From contig JAUICK010000001.1 of the NCBI GenBank assembly GCA_030427865.1, forward strand, positions 525,507 to 589,506: a stretch of 64,000 nucleotides of DNA. The letters are read 5' to 3'. Of this stretch, positions 9,196 to 17,579 are shown piece by piece. Each line of letters begins with the position of its first letter. Position 1 is the first letter of the stretch. Source of the stretch: Bacteroidia bacterium. GTDB lineage: Bacteria > Bacteroidota > Bacteroidia > Flavobacteriales > Flavobacteriaceae. Under the pieces are notes generated by a model. That model had not been told where the DNA came from. It was given only the letters and a program-made list of their open reading frames with translations, and did not search any database. A program made the position numbers and the translations under genes.

Positions 9196-10671
9196 ATGGA
9201 TTACGGATTTCTTTCGGTCTTACCGCCAATAATTGCTATCATTTTAGCATTAAGAACCAAACAAGTATATATTGCTTTATTGTTTGGAATTTGGTTTTCT
9301 TGGTTGATTATTAAAGGATGGAATCCTTTAGAAGGAACTTTAGCCATGATAGAAGCAATGGTAAACGTTTTCCAAGACAAAGGAAGCACAAGAACCATAA
9401 TGTTTAGTGCCTTGGTTGGTGCGTTGTTAATTTTTATTCAATATTCAAGAGGAGTAGAAGGTTTTATTAATATTATTAATAAAAAATTGATAAAATATGA
9501 AAATAAGAAATCGGGTTACAGCAGAGTAATGGTGCAACTTTTGGCAACTTTTACTGGGCTTTTATTATTTGTAGAAACCAGTATTTCTTCTCTAACAGTA
9601 GGTACTTTATACAGACCAATTTTTGATAAACTTAAAATCCCCAGAGAAAAGTTAGCCTACATCGCAGATTCTAGCTCTGCACCTTCTTCGATTTTAATAC
9701 CTTTTAATGCTTGGGGCGCATTTATTATGGGGTTGTTAATCACCCAAGGAATAGAGAAACCTTTACCGCTCTTACTAAAATCTATTTTATATAATTTTTA
9801 TCCACTTTTGGCAATCATTTTGGTCTTTGTAATTATTTTATCAAAAAAAGATTTTGGTCTGATGAAAAAAGCTGAACAAAGAACTAAAGAAACAGGAGCG
9901 TTACTTAACGAAGGTTCAAAACCAATGATTTCTGATGAAGTTACTTCCTTTCCGCCAAAAGAAGGAATTCAAGCCAAAGCATATAATATGATTGTTCCAT
10001 TATTGGTAATGGTTTGTATGATGCCTATCAACCTTATTTATACAGGTTGGAATAACGTAAAAGAATCAACTTCTTTTTTTAATCACGTTTCACAAGCAAT
10101 TGGAGAAGGTTCTGGGTCATCATCGGTTTTATATGCAGTACTTACAGCAATTTTAGTAGCAATAATAATGTATTTAATTCAAGGAATTTTAAAACCTAAA
10201 GAAGCGGTTAACTTAACCTTAAAAGGAATCAGCGAGTTAATGCCTTTAGCTTTATTAATGTTGTTGGCTTTTGCTATTGGTGATGCTTGTAAAGAATTAG
10301 AAACAGGGGTTTATGTTGCCAATGCAACAAAAGATTGGTTGTCTCCAGAATTATTACCAGCAGTAGTTTTTATTATTAGTTCGTTTATTGCGTTTTCTAC
10401 AGGAACTTCCTGGGGAACTTTTGCAATTATGTTGGCAATTTCTGTGCCTATGGCAACTATTCATGGAGCAGATATTACCATTGTTGTAGCTGCAACCTTA
10501 GGAGGAGGAATTTTTGGAGACCATTGTTCGCCAATTTCAGATACATCTATTATATCTTCTATGGCTTCTGCAAGCGATCATATAGACCACGTAAAAACAC
10601 AATTGCCTTATGCTTTGGTTGGTGGTGTAATTACAGTTGTTTTGTATTTGATTATTGGGTTTTTAATGTGA
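9196..10671 (+). CDS. Na+/H+ antiporter, NhaC family
   Basis: This 491-residue inner-membrane protein has about eleven to twelve hydrophobic helices and belongs to the NhaC/PF03553 superfamily. It opens with GFLSVLPPIIAIILALRTKQVYIALLFGIW. It contains the conserved SSISSLTVGTLYRPIFDKLKIPREKLAYIADSSSAP block and, late in the protein, GTSWGTFAIMLAISVPMA followed by GGGIFGDHCSPISDTSIISSMAS, a hallmark of the family. It likely exchanges sodium for protons, fitting a marine lifestyle. The start at 9196 (ATGGATTACGG) places the first conserved helix at the N-terminus. The next gene follows after 42 bp across a small hairpin. Confidence 0.9.
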   Translation: MDYGFLSVLPPIIAIILALRTKQVYIALLFGIWFSWLIIKGWNPLEGTLAMIEAMVNVFQDKGSTRTIMFSALVGALLIFIQYSRGVEGFINIINKKLIKYENKKSGYSRVMVQLLATFTGLLLFVETSISSLTVGTLYRPIFDKLKIPREKLAYIADSSSAPSSILIPFNAWGAFIMGLLITQGIEKPLPLLLKSILYNFYPLLAIILVFVIILSKKDFGLMKKAEQRTKETGALLNEGSKPMISDEVTSFPPKEGIQAKAYNMIVPLLVMVCMMPINLIYTGWNNVKESTSFFNHVSQAIGEGSGSSSVLYAVLTAILVAIIMYLIQGILKPKEAVNLTLKGISELMPLALLMLLAFAIGDACKELETGVYVANATKDWLSPELLPAVVFIISSFIAFSTGTSWGTFAIMLAISVPMATIHGADITIVVAATLGGGIFGDHCSPISDTSIISSMASASDHIDHVKTQLPYALVGGVITVVLYLIIGFLM

Positions 10672-10673
10672 TG

Positions 10674-10700
10674 TCATTCTGAACTTGTTTCAGAATCTTT
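10674..10700 (+). repeat. REP-like hairpin GTCATTCTGAA...TTCAGAATCT
   Basis: The 8-bp perfect stem ATTCTGAA/TTCAGAAT (10676-10683 / 10689-10696) is followed by CTTTT. It may act as a weak terminator between the antiporter and the next gene. It has the same layout, GTCATTC...GAATCT, as the element at 24282. Confidence 0.6.
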
Positions 10701-10713
10701 TAAAATTAAATAT

Positions 10714-11202
10714 ATGAAAGAAAAAAATATACTTAAAAAAACCACAAAGACAATTACTGATAGTGCAGACCAAGTTTTAGAACAACTGAAAAACGGTTTT
10801 TCTAAAATTGCAGATTTAGGAACGAATACAAAAAACAAGTTTATTGATTATATAAAAGAAGTTTTTAATGTTTTGCCTTTGTTAGAAAAAGCAGGTTTTA
10901 GAACAAACAGGTTGATTGTAGGTGTATCAATTCCGCCTTCTGTAGAAATTCATTTTAGTAGGTTCAAAGAAATAGATTCATCAGAAATTGATGCCTTTTA
11001 TAAAGAATATAAAGATAAAAAAATGTTTAAGTTGATATTAAAATCGTTGTTAATGTCTAATGATTTTCAATCTAAACTATCTTCAGAAAGTTTGGTTTTT
11101 TCTGAAACCTGTATTGAGATTTCAATTCCGCCAAAAGTGAGTATTAAATACTTAAATAAAGATATTGCAAATTTGATTAAACTTGAGGCTGATTTTGATT
11201 AA
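10714..11202 (+). CDS. Conserved hypothetical protein, 162 residues
   Basis: I do not recognise a named family. The protein is cytoplasmic by appearance. It has a charged, helical N-terminus (TDSADQVLEQLKNGFSKIADLG) followed by an alpha/beta part with two similar stretches, VGVSIPPSVEIHF near residue 70 and ISIPPKVSIKYL near residue 140. These look like paired beta strands of one small domain. No signal peptide, transmembrane helix or catalytic motif is evident. It follows the antiporter by 42 bp and probably shares its transcript. Its stop is 2 bp from the convergent stop of the next gene. Confidence 0.6.
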   Translation: MKEKNILKKTTKTITDSADQVLEQLKNGFSKIADLGTNTKNKFIDYIKEVFNVLPLLEKAGFRTNRLIVGVSIPPSVEIHFSRFKEIDSSEIDAFYKEYKDKKMFKLILKSLLMSNDFQSKLSSESLVFSETCIEISIPPKVSIKYLNKDIANLIKLEADFD

Positions 11203-11203
11203 T

Positions 11204-11599
11204 TTATTTTGCCAAAACCCCGCGCTTCTGCAATTCTGGAATCATACGTAAAGCACCTTCTTTTATTGAGTTTGCTTTAAATGTAAATGTTTTGTCATAC
11301 AAGGTGTTTCCTTCAAAAAAAGTAACCTGAAAACGATTGTTTAGTTTGAACAATTCTGGTTGAATCAATTCAACTTTTGCAAAAGAATTTGCAGGAAGTT
11401 TATCAATTTTTTTACGCAATAAAGAAGTAGTTTTAGTTTCAGAAAAACCTTGAGAAACAATCACAACCATCTCTAAATCAACACTTTTATTGTTGATGAT
11501 GTATACATTCCAATCATCAGTTTTATAAATATCATTGTATTCATAAACTATAGCAACCTCTACGTTAGTAACTTCTGGTATTTGGATGTCTTTTTTCAT
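11204..11599 (-). CDS. Conserved flavobacterial protein downstream of pheS
   Basis: The ORF track begins at 11623, but the Met at 11599 (MKKDIQIPEVTNVEVAIVYEYN) is the better start, giving 131 residues. It is rich in beta strands, e.g. WNVYIINNKSVDLEMVVIVSQG and RFQVTFFEGNTLYDKTFTF, and ends MIPELQKRGVLAK. There are no catalytic motifs or export signals. As I recall, similar proteins beside pheS in flavobacteria are sometimes labelled phenylalanyl-tRNA synthetase subunit alpha, probably by proximity. It shows no synthetase motif. It lies 106 bp downstream of pheS on the same strand, separated by an imperfect inverted repeat. Confidence 0.65.
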   Translation of the reverse strand: MKKDIQIPEVTNVEVAIVYEYNDIYKTDDWNVYIINNKSVDLEMVVIVSQGFSETKTTSLLRKKIDKLPANSFAKVELIQPELFKLNNRFQVTFFEGNTLYDKTFTFKANSIKEGALRMIPELQKRGVLAK

Positions 11600-11636
11600 T
11601 AGTGTATTGTGAAAAAGTGGCAAAGAAACAAAATTT

Positions 11637-11687
11637 CAGAGTTGCAAAGTATTAAAATTTGGGTAAGCTACTAACTTTGTAACTCTG
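11637..11687. repeat. Imperfect inverted repeat between pheS and the small downstream gene
   Basis: CAGAGTTGCAAAGT at 11637-11650 is almost the reverse complement of ACTTTGTAACTCTG at 11674-11687 (one mismatch, plus further GTGGC-AAAG similarity outside). It could fold in the pheS transcript as an attenuator or end-protecting hairpin. There is no clear T-run on either strand. Confidence 0.5.
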
Positions 11688-11705
11688 TGGCTTTGTAACT
11701 TATTT

Positions 11706-12725
11706 TTAAATCACAGATTTAAACTGCTCTAAAAAACGCTTATCATTCTCATAAAACATTCTAATATCAGGAATTTGATACAACAACATAGCAATACGTT
11801 CTATACCCATTCCAAATGCATAACCAGAGTATTTTGTTGGATCTATGTTAGCGTTTTTTAACACATTAGGGTCTACCATTCCACAACCCATAATTTCTAA
11901 CCAACCTGTACCTTTGGTAATTCTGTAATCGGTTTCTGTTTCTAATCCCCAGTAAATATCCACCTCTGCACTTGGCTCAGTAAACGGAAAATAAGAGGGA
12001 CGCAAACGTATTTTAGACTTTCCAAACATCTCTTTAGTAAAGTATAAAAGTGTTTGTTTTAAATCAGCAAAAGAAACATCAGTATCTATGTACAAACCCT
12101 CTACTTGATGAAAAATACAATGCGCACGCGCAGAAATATCTTCGTTTCTAAAAACTCTACCAGGAGAAATAGTTCTAATTGGAGGCTCGTTTTCTTCCAT
12201 ATAACGAACTTGCACAGAAGAAGTGTGTGTACGCAATAAAATATCAGGATTTTGCTCAATAAAGAAAGTGTCTTGCATATCTCTTGCAGGGTGATATTCT
12301 GGTAAATTCAATGCTGTAAAATTGTGCCAATCATCTTCAATTTCAGGGCCTTCAGAAACGGTAAAACCAATTCTATTAAAAACGTCAATAATTTGATTTT
12401 TCACTAAAGAGATTGGATGACGAGAACCTAAATTTATAGGTTCTGCAGAACGTGTTAAATCTCCATAAACGCCTTTTTCCTGAACGGCACTCTCTAAAGC
12501 TTCATTCAATTCAGCAACCTTTCCTTCAGCAGTTTTTTTTAAATTATTTAATGCTTGACCAAAATCTTTTCGCAATTCTGCATCCACATTTTTAAACTCA
12601 GCAAACAAGCCTTTTAACAAACCTTTGCTTCCTAAATATTTAATTCTAAAAGCTTCTATTTCTTCTTTAGAAGTAGCGTTAAATGCTTTTACATCACCAA
12701 TCAGTTCTTTTACTTTGTCTAACAT
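11706..12725 (-). CDS. pheS: Phenylalanine--tRNA ligase alpha subunit
   Basis: This 339-residue class II synthetase subunit charges tRNA-Phe together with PheT, which is not in this window. An N-terminal coiled coil (about 1-85, KYLGSKGLLKGLFAEFKNV) for tRNA binding precedes the catalytic core. Motif 1 lies near GSRHPISLVKNQI. The core has GPEIEDDWHNFTALNLPEYHPARDMQDTFF, motif 2 is RTISPGRVFRNEDISARAHCIFHQVEGL, and motif 3 is YAFGMGIERIAMLLYQIPDIRMFYEND. Length matches bacterial PheS. The start is the first Met with the coiled coil intact. The small gene at 11204 follows on the same strand. Confidence 0.97.
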   Translation of the reverse strand: MLDKVKELIGDVKAFNATSKEEIEAFRIKYLGSKGLLKGLFAEFKNVDAELRKDFGQALNNLKKTAEGKVAELNEALESAVQEKGVYGDLTRSAEPINLGSRHPISLVKNQIIDVFNRIGFTVSEGPEIEDDWHNFTALNLPEYHPARDMQDTFFIEQNPDILLRTHTSSVQVRYMEENEPPIRTISPGRVFRNEDISARAHCIFHQVEGLYIDTDVSFADLKQTLLYFTKEMFGKSKIRLRPSYFPFTEPSAEVDIYWGLETETDYRITKGTGWLEIMGCGMVDPNVLKNANIDPTKYSGYAFGMGIERIAMLLYQIPDIRMFYENDKRFLEQFKSVI

Positions 12726-12879
12726 TTTCTAAGATAATTAGACCGCAAATTTAATCTTTTTTAAACAGTTTTAGTTTGCAAAATGTAAGAAAAGAGAAAA
12801 GCCTTTCGAAATCGATTGAAATAAGGCTGTCACAAAAAAATTAAGAAAACTTTTTTATATTATCATATTGAAAATTAAG

Positions 12880-12887
12880 TATCTTTG
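12880..12887 (+). promoter_or_regulatory. Candidate -7 element (TATCTTTG) upstream of gdhA
   Basis: TATCTTTG matches the Bacteroidetes TAnnTTTG -7 consensus 34 bp before the gdhA ATG. A TTG lies 9 bp upstream, but no TTTG sits at the expected 19-21 bp spacing, so the -33 element is weak or absent. Confidence 0.4.
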
Positions 12888-12921
12888 CAGCGTTAAATTT
12901 TTATTAATCTCATAAAAAAGT

Positions 12922-14277
12922 ATGGAGGAAAATATTAAATCCAAAATTGATGGCTTCATGGAGTTGGTAAAACAACGTAATGGACATGAACCAGAATTTT
13001 TACAAGCTGTTCAAGAAGTAGCAGAAACTGTAATTCCTTATATCATTGATAATGATATTTATTTCGGCAAAAATGTGTTGTTAAGAATGGTGGAACCAGA
13101 AAGATTAATTTCTTTTAGAGTTTGTTGGGTTGATGATGATGGAGAAATTCAAGTAAACAGAGGCTATAGAGTACAAATGAATTCTGCAATTGGTCCTTAC
13201 AAAGGTGGTTTGCGTTTTCATCCAACTGTAAATGCAAGTATTTTAAAATTCTTGGCTTTTGAGCAGGTATTTAAAAACTCTTTAACAACTTTACCAATGG
13301 GTGGAGGAAAAGGAGGTTCGGATTTTGATCCAAAAGGAAAATCTGATAACGAAATTATGCGTTTTTGTCACGCTTTTATGACAGAATTGTTCAGACATAT
13401 TGGTCATAATACAGATGTTCCAGCTGGAGATATTGGTGTTGGAGCAAGAGAAATCGGGTTTATGTTTGGTATGTACAAAAAACTAAACAACACTTTTACA
13501 GGAGTTCTTACAGGTAAGGGCGCGTCTTGGGGAGGTTCTTTAATTAGACCAGAAGCAACAGGTTATGGAAACGTATATTTTGCTCAGAACATGTTAAAAA
13601 CTAAAAACGATTCTTTTCAAGGAAAAACAGTAGTTATTTCTGGGTCTGGAAACGTAGCTCAATATGCTGCCGAAAAAGCATTAGAGTTAGGTGCAAAAGT
13701 GGTAACACTCTCTGATTCTGGAGGATATATTTATGATGAAGCAGGAATTGATACTGAAAAATTAGCTTTTGTTATGGATTTAAAAAATAACAAAAGAGGT
13801 AGAATAAGTGAATATGTAGCTAAATATCCATCAGCTAAATACGTTGCAGGAGAAAGACCTTGGTCTGTAAAATGTGATATTGCGTTGCCATGTGCAACTC
13901 AAAACGAATTGAACGGAGAAGAAGCAAAAATGTTGATAGATAATGGATGCATCTGTGTTTCTGAAGGTGCAAATATGCCTTCTACACCAGAAGCAATGCA
14001 CACATTTCAAAAAGCAGGAATTTTATTTGCACCAGGAAAAGCATCTAATGCTGGTGGTGTTGCAACTTCTGGTTTAGAAATGAGTCAGAATTCACTTCGC
14101 TTAAGCTGGACACGTAAAGAAGTTGATGAAAAACTACAAGTAATTATGGAAGATATTCATGATTCTTGCGTACAATATGGTAAAAATGATGATGGTTCTA
14201 CAGACTATGTAAGAGGCGCAAATATTGCAGGTTTTGTAAAAGTTGCAGACGCAATGTTGGCACAAGGAATCATATAA
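12922..14277 (+). CDS. gdhA: NADP-specific glutamate dehydrogenase
   Basis: This 451-residue hexameric-type enzyme makes glutamate from 2-oxoglutarate and ammonia (or the reverse). The catalytic region has PMGGGKGGSDFDPKGKSDNEIMRFC with the substrate-binding lysines, then TDVPAGDIGVGAREIGFMFG with the catalytic Asp. The Rossmann domain has VVISGSGNVAQYAAEKALELGAKVV. Length and the PYKGGLRFHPTVN segment match the small bacterial GDH class, usually NADP-linked. A TATCTTTG -7-like element precedes it at 12880, and a strong terminator follows. It is monocistronic. Confidence 0.96.
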   Translation: MEENIKSKIDGFMELVKQRNGHEPEFLQAVQEVAETVIPYIIDNDIYFGKNVLLRMVEPERLISFRVCWVDDDGEIQVNRGYRVQMNSAIGPYKGGLRFHPTVNASILKFLAFEQVFKNSLTTLPMGGGKGGSDFDPKGKSDNEIMRFCHAFMTELFRHIGHNTDVPAGDIGVGAREIGFMFGMYKKLNNTFTGVLTGKGASWGGSLIRPEATGYGNVYFAQNMLKTKNDSFQGKTVVISGSGNVAQYAAEKALELGAKVVTLSDSGGYIYDEAGIDTEKLAFVMDLKNNKRGRISEYVAKYPSAKYVAGERPWSVKCDIALPCATQNELNGEEAKMLIDNGCICVSEGANMPSTPEAMHTFQKAGILFAPGKASNAGGVATSGLEMSQNSLRLSWTRKEVDEKLQVIMEDIHDSCVQYGKNDDGSTDYVRGANIAGFVKVADAMLAQGII

Positions 14278-14301
14278 TAGTTCGTCTAAAGTTACTTTTA
14301 G

Positions 14302-14332
14302 AAAACGCATCAAAATTTTTGATGCGTTTTTT
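14302..14332 (+). terminator. Strong rho-independent terminator after gdhA
   Basis: The 14-bp perfect stem AAAACGCATCAAAA/TTTTGATGCGTTTT is closed by a single T and runs into TTTTTTATTTT. It ends about 55 bp after the gdhA stop. The symmetrical A/T flanks make it potentially bidirectional. Confidence 0.88.
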
Positions 14333-14386
14333 ATTTTAATAAATAGTAATTTTAATAAACTGAATTCGACATATTGAAAAACAATA

Positions 14387-15001
14387 ATGATGATTTCAGT
14401 TTTTTTCTTTGGGCTGTTCTTTTCTTTTTTAGGATACACTCTTCCAAGTGTATTAAATATGACTGCCTTAAAAATTAGACTTCAAGGAAATAAAAAAGAT
14501 TTTAATTATTTTACTTTTGGCGTTTTATTAATTACTTTTTTTCAAGCATACATTTCTGTTTTTTTAACAAAACACATTGCAAAAAATCCAGCATTAATTG
14601 ACACTTTAGAAAAATTAGGAATTGTAGTTTTACTTTTTTTATCGCTTTATTTTTTCCACCAAAATAAAAAAGAGAAAAAACAACTTAATGTAGCACCAAA
14701 AAAGATAAATTCTTTTTTTACAGGTGTTGTTTTATCAACTTTAAACATGTTTGCAATCCCTTTTTTCTGCGGAATTATAGCTTTTCTTACAAGGTATAAT
14801 TTAATGGATTATAATTTTAGCTCAACCCTTTTATTTATCAGTGGTTCTGTATTTGGTATTCTTTATATTCTGTTATTATATGGAAAATATGCATACACAA
14901 TTCAGAAAAAAACGGGAAGTATAACCCAAAACATCAATCTAATTTTAAGTTGTATCACTGCTATTTTTGCTTTATTTACTTTCATTAAATTTGTAGTATA
15001 A
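14387..15001 (+). CDS. LysE-family-like integral membrane protein
   Basis: This 204-residue protein has about six hydrophobic helices. It opens FFFGLFFSFLGYTLPSVLNMTALKIRLQG, resembling the N-terminal helix pair of LysE/RhtB-type amino-acid exporters, and continues with a basic loop HQNKKEKKQ and two further helix pairs. The protein is shorter and more diverged than typical LysE exporters, so the substrate is uncertain. It could be a flavobacterial variant of that fold. The next gene starts 10 bp downstream, suggesting co-transcription. It is independent of gdhA because of the strong terminator between them. Confidence 0.6.
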   Translation: MMISVFFFGLFFSFLGYTLPSVLNMTALKIRLQGNKKDFNYFTFGVLLITFFQAYISVFLTKHIAKNPALIDTLEKLGIVVLLFLSLYFFHQNKKEKKQLNVAPKKINSFFTGVVLSTLNMFAIPFFCGIIAFLTRYNLMDYNFSSTLLFISGSVFGILYILLLYGKYAYTIQKKTGSITQNINLILSCITAIFALFTFIKFVV

Positions 15002-15011
15002 ATTACCAAAA

Positions 15012-15851
15012 ATGAAAATTCTTAAAAATAATATTGTTGATGGAAAACATCAAAAACCAATACTTACAGATGTTTTTTACAAAGAAACTAAACTACCTAA
15101 AAAAGTGGTGGTTTTTTGTCATGGTTATAAAGGATTTAAAGACTGGGGAGCGTGGAATTTAATGGCAGAAGCCTTTGCTAATAAGGGGTTTTTCTTTATT
15201 AAATTCAACTTTTCTCATAATGGAGGCACTGTTGAACAACCCATAGATTTTCCGGATTTAGAAGCTTTTGGAAATAATAATTACACCAAAGAGTTAGATG
15301 ATTTAGAAAGTGTCTTAAACTGGATTTCTACAAATTCTGATTTTAAAAACGAAGCCGATACACAAGATGTTTCTTTAATAGGGCATAGTAGAGGTGGTGG
15401 AATTGTCTTGCTAAAAGCGAATGAAGACAATCGCATTAAAAACGTAATTACCTTAGCTTCTGTTTGCGATTTTGCTAAAAGAACCGCTACTACTGGCAAT
15501 TTAGAACAATGGAAAAACGAAGGCGTAAAATATGTTATAAACGGAAGAACAAAACAACAAATGCCTCATTTTTATCAGTTTTATGAAGATTTTATACAAA
15601 ACAAAGAACGGTTAAACATAAAAAAAGCAATAGAAAAATTACAAATTCCACAGTTAATAATTCATGGAGATAAAGACACATCAGTTTTAATTGATGAAGC
15701 TGAGAGCCTAAAAAAATGGAATTCTAAAGCAGTATATCAAATCATTAAAAATGCAAATCATGTTTTTAATGTTTCTCATCCTTGGAAAGAAGAAACTTTA
15801 TCAGAAGAAATGGATGAAGTTGTTGCTTCTTGTATTGATTTTTTAAAGTAA
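15012..15851 (+). CDS. Alpha/beta hydrolase (dienelactone hydrolase/prolyl oligopeptidase-like)
   Basis: This 279-residue cytoplasmic alpha/beta hydrolase has the oxyanion segment VVFCHGYKGFKDWGAWN near residue 34. The nucleophile elbow is SLIGHSRGGGIVL (Ser near residue 125), the acid is in LIIHGDKDTSV and the histidine is in NANHVFNVSHPW. This is a complete triad of the esterase/peptidase type without a lid or signal peptide. It probably hydrolyses a small ester or peptide; the substrate is unknown. It follows the membrane protein by 10 bp. A REP-like palindromic element lies between its stop and dinB. Confidence 0.85.
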   Translation: MKILKNNIVDGKHQKPILTDVFYKETKLPKKVVVFCHGYKGFKDWGAWNLMAEAFANKGFFFIKFNFSHNGGTVEQPIDFPDLEAFGNNNYTKELDDLESVLNWISTNSDFKNEADTQDVSLIGHSRGGGIVLLKANEDNRIKNVITLASVCDFAKRTATTGNLEQWKNEGVKYVINGRTKQQMPHFYQFYEDFIQNKERLNIKKAIEKLQIPQLIIHGDKDTSVLIDEAESLKKWNSKAVYQIIKNANHVFNVSHPWKEETLSEEMDEVVASCIDFLK

Positions 15852-15856
15852 AGAAT

Positions 15857-15942
15857 GTTATTTCGAACGAAGAATGAGGAGAAATCTCTTTCTATTAAAA
15901 GCAGATTCTCAAGCACTTTAAAAAAGCTCATTTCGAAATGAC
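15857..15942. repeat. REP/MITE-like palindromic element
   Basis: GTTATTTCGAA at the left and TTCGAAATGAC at the right form terminal arms (one G-T pair), with an inner pair GAGAAATCT/AGATTCTC. The whole 86-bp stretch can fold into one long hairpin. A shorter relative sits at 24231-24271. Confidence 0.6.
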
Positions 15943-15971
15943 AAATATTTCCTTTTTCGTAAATTCGAAAC

Positions 15972-17054
15972 ATGGAACTTAAACCTCCTTTTCGTAAAAT
16001 TATTCATGTAGATATGGATGCGTATTATGCATCTGTAGCGCAATTGGATAACCCCGAATTACGAGGTAAACCCATTGCAGTTGGTGGAGGTGGAGATAGA
16101 GGAGTGGTTTCTGCAGCAAGTTATGAAGCGCGTAAATTTGGTGTGAAATCTGCAATGAGTAATGTGTTAGCTAAACAAAAATGCCCGCATATTGTTTTTG
16201 TAAAATCTGATTTTTCGCGTTACAAAAAGTTATCAAACCAAATAAGAGAAATCTTTTACGAATACACAGACTTGGTAGAACCCCTTTCTTTAGACGAAGC
16301 CTATTTAGATGTTACCGAAAATAAAAAAGGAAACCCCTCTGCAAACGATATTGCAAGAGAAATAAGGCAACGAATTTACAATGAAACCGGTTTAACTGCT
16401 TCAGCAGGAATTTCTATTAACAAATTTATTGCAAAAGTAGCTTCAGATATTAACAAACCCAATGGGCAAAAAACGGTGCATCCAGATGAAGTAATTCAAT
16501 TTTTAGAAGAATTACCAGTAAATAAATTTTATGGAGTAGGTAAAGTTACCGCAGCAAAAATGTATAATTTAGGAATTTTTGTTGGAAACGATTTAAAACA
16601 AAAATCGTTAACAGAGTTAACAAAACTTTTTGGAAAATCTGGAGCACATTATTACAATATTGTTAGAGGAATTCATAATAGCAAAGTAAAACCAAACAGA
16701 ATTCGTAAATCTATTGCAGCAGAACGCACTTTTTTTGAAAACATTTCTTCAGAGATTTTTATGCTAGAAAAGTTAGATAAAATTGCAAAAGAATTAGAAA
16801 AAAGAATGATAAAATCTAAGACTAAAGGAAAAACCATTACTTTAAAAATAAAATATTCAGACTTTACTCAGCAAACCAGAAGCAAAACAGTATCTGTTTT
16901 TATGCAAAGCAAAAAAGAATTTTTTCCTTTGGTAAAAGAATTGTTATATCAAGAGAAATTAAAAAATTCGGTTCGTTTGTTGGGTATTTCTTTTAGCAAT
17001 TTAAATACTGTAAAAAAAGAACCTGTTTGGATACAATTACAGCTTGAGTTCTAA
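15972..17054 (+). CDS. dinB: DNA polymerase IV (Y-family translesion polymerase)
   Basis: This 360-residue polymerase performs error-prone bypass of DNA lesions. Motif I is IHVDMDAYYASVAQLDNPELRG with the metal-binding Asp. GVVSAASYEARKFGVKSAMS forms the nucleotide pocket. Motif III is EPLSLDEAYLDVTE with the catalytic Asp-Glu. ASAGISINKFIAKVASDINKPNG leads into the thumb, and the little-finger domain fills residues 240-350. No beta-clamp motif of obvious consensus is seen, though the tail VWIQLQLEF could serve (QLxLF-like). Length is normal. No SOS-type box was identified. Confidence 0.96.
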   Translation: MELKPPFRKIIHVDMDAYYASVAQLDNPELRGKPIAVGGGGDRGVVSAASYEARKFGVKSAMSNVLAKQKCPHIVFVKSDFSRYKKLSNQIREIFYEYTDLVEPLSLDEAYLDVTENKKGNPSANDIAREIRQRIYNETGLTASAGISINKFIAKVASDINKPNGQKTVHPDEVIQFLEELPVNKFYGVGKVTAAKMYNLGIFVGNDLKQKSLTELTKLFGKSGAHYYNIVRGIHNSKVKPNRIRKSIAAERTFFENISSEIFMLEKLDKIAKELEKRMIKSKTKGKTITLKIKYSDFTQQTRSKTVSVFMQSKKEFFPLVKELLYQEKLKNSVRLLGISFSNLNTVKKEPVWIQLQLEF

Positions 17055-17129
17055 TGCACCACGTTTTTTAGTATTTTTATCAGCAGAGTGTTATTTTTAA
17101 TAAAAAAAGCTCATTTCGAAAAAAAAATT

Positions 17130-17579
17130 ATGATAAATTGTATTAGAACCAATTCTAAAAATACAGATTTTGTCAATTTGGTAAAACAATTAGATGCGTA
17201 TTTAAAAATTACAGATGGCGATGAACACGATTATTACAATCAGTTTAATAATATCGATGTTTTGCAGCATGTAATTGTGCTTTATATTAATGATGTAGCT
17301 GTGGGTTGTGGTGCCATTAAAAAATTTGATGATGTTAGTATGGAAGTAAAAAGGATGTTTGTTTCTAAAGAGTTTAGAGGCAAAGAGTTGGCTCAAAAAA
17401 TTTTAAAAGAATTAGAAGTTTGGGCAATAGAATTAGGATATAAAAATTGCATTTTAGAAACAGGGAAAAGACAAGTAGAAGCGGTAAAATTTTATCATAA
17501 ATGTAATTATAAAATTATCCAAAATTACGGTCAATATAAAGAAATGAAAAACAGTGTTTGTTTTGAAAAACTATTGTAA
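17130..17579 (+). CDS. GNAT family N-acetyltransferase
   Basis: The ORF track starts at 17088, but the Met at 17130 (MINCIRTNSKNTDFVNLVKQLD) fits the fold better, giving 149 residues. The GNAT core shows VAVGCGAIKKFDDVSMEVKRMFVSKEFRGKELAQKIL, with FRGKELA as the acetyl-CoA pyrophosphate loop (usually RGxGxG/A). It ends with LGYKNCILETGKRQVEAVKFYHKCNY, typical of the last helix and strand. The acceptor is unknown. Its stop abuts the ATG of the next gene exactly, so the two are translationally coupled. Confidence 0.87.
   Translation: MINCIRTNSKNTDFVNLVKQLDAYLKITDGDEHDYYNQFNNIDVLQHVIVLYINDVAVGCGAIKKFDDVSMEVKRMFVSKEFRGKELAQKILKELEVWAIELGYKNCILETGKRQVEAVKFYHKCNYKIIQNYGQYKEMKNSVCFEKLL

Noticed and set aside
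14134-14439. 101-residue minus-strand ORF across the gdhA terminator
   Set aside because: It runs antisense to gdhA and through a strong terminator, with low-complexity composition.
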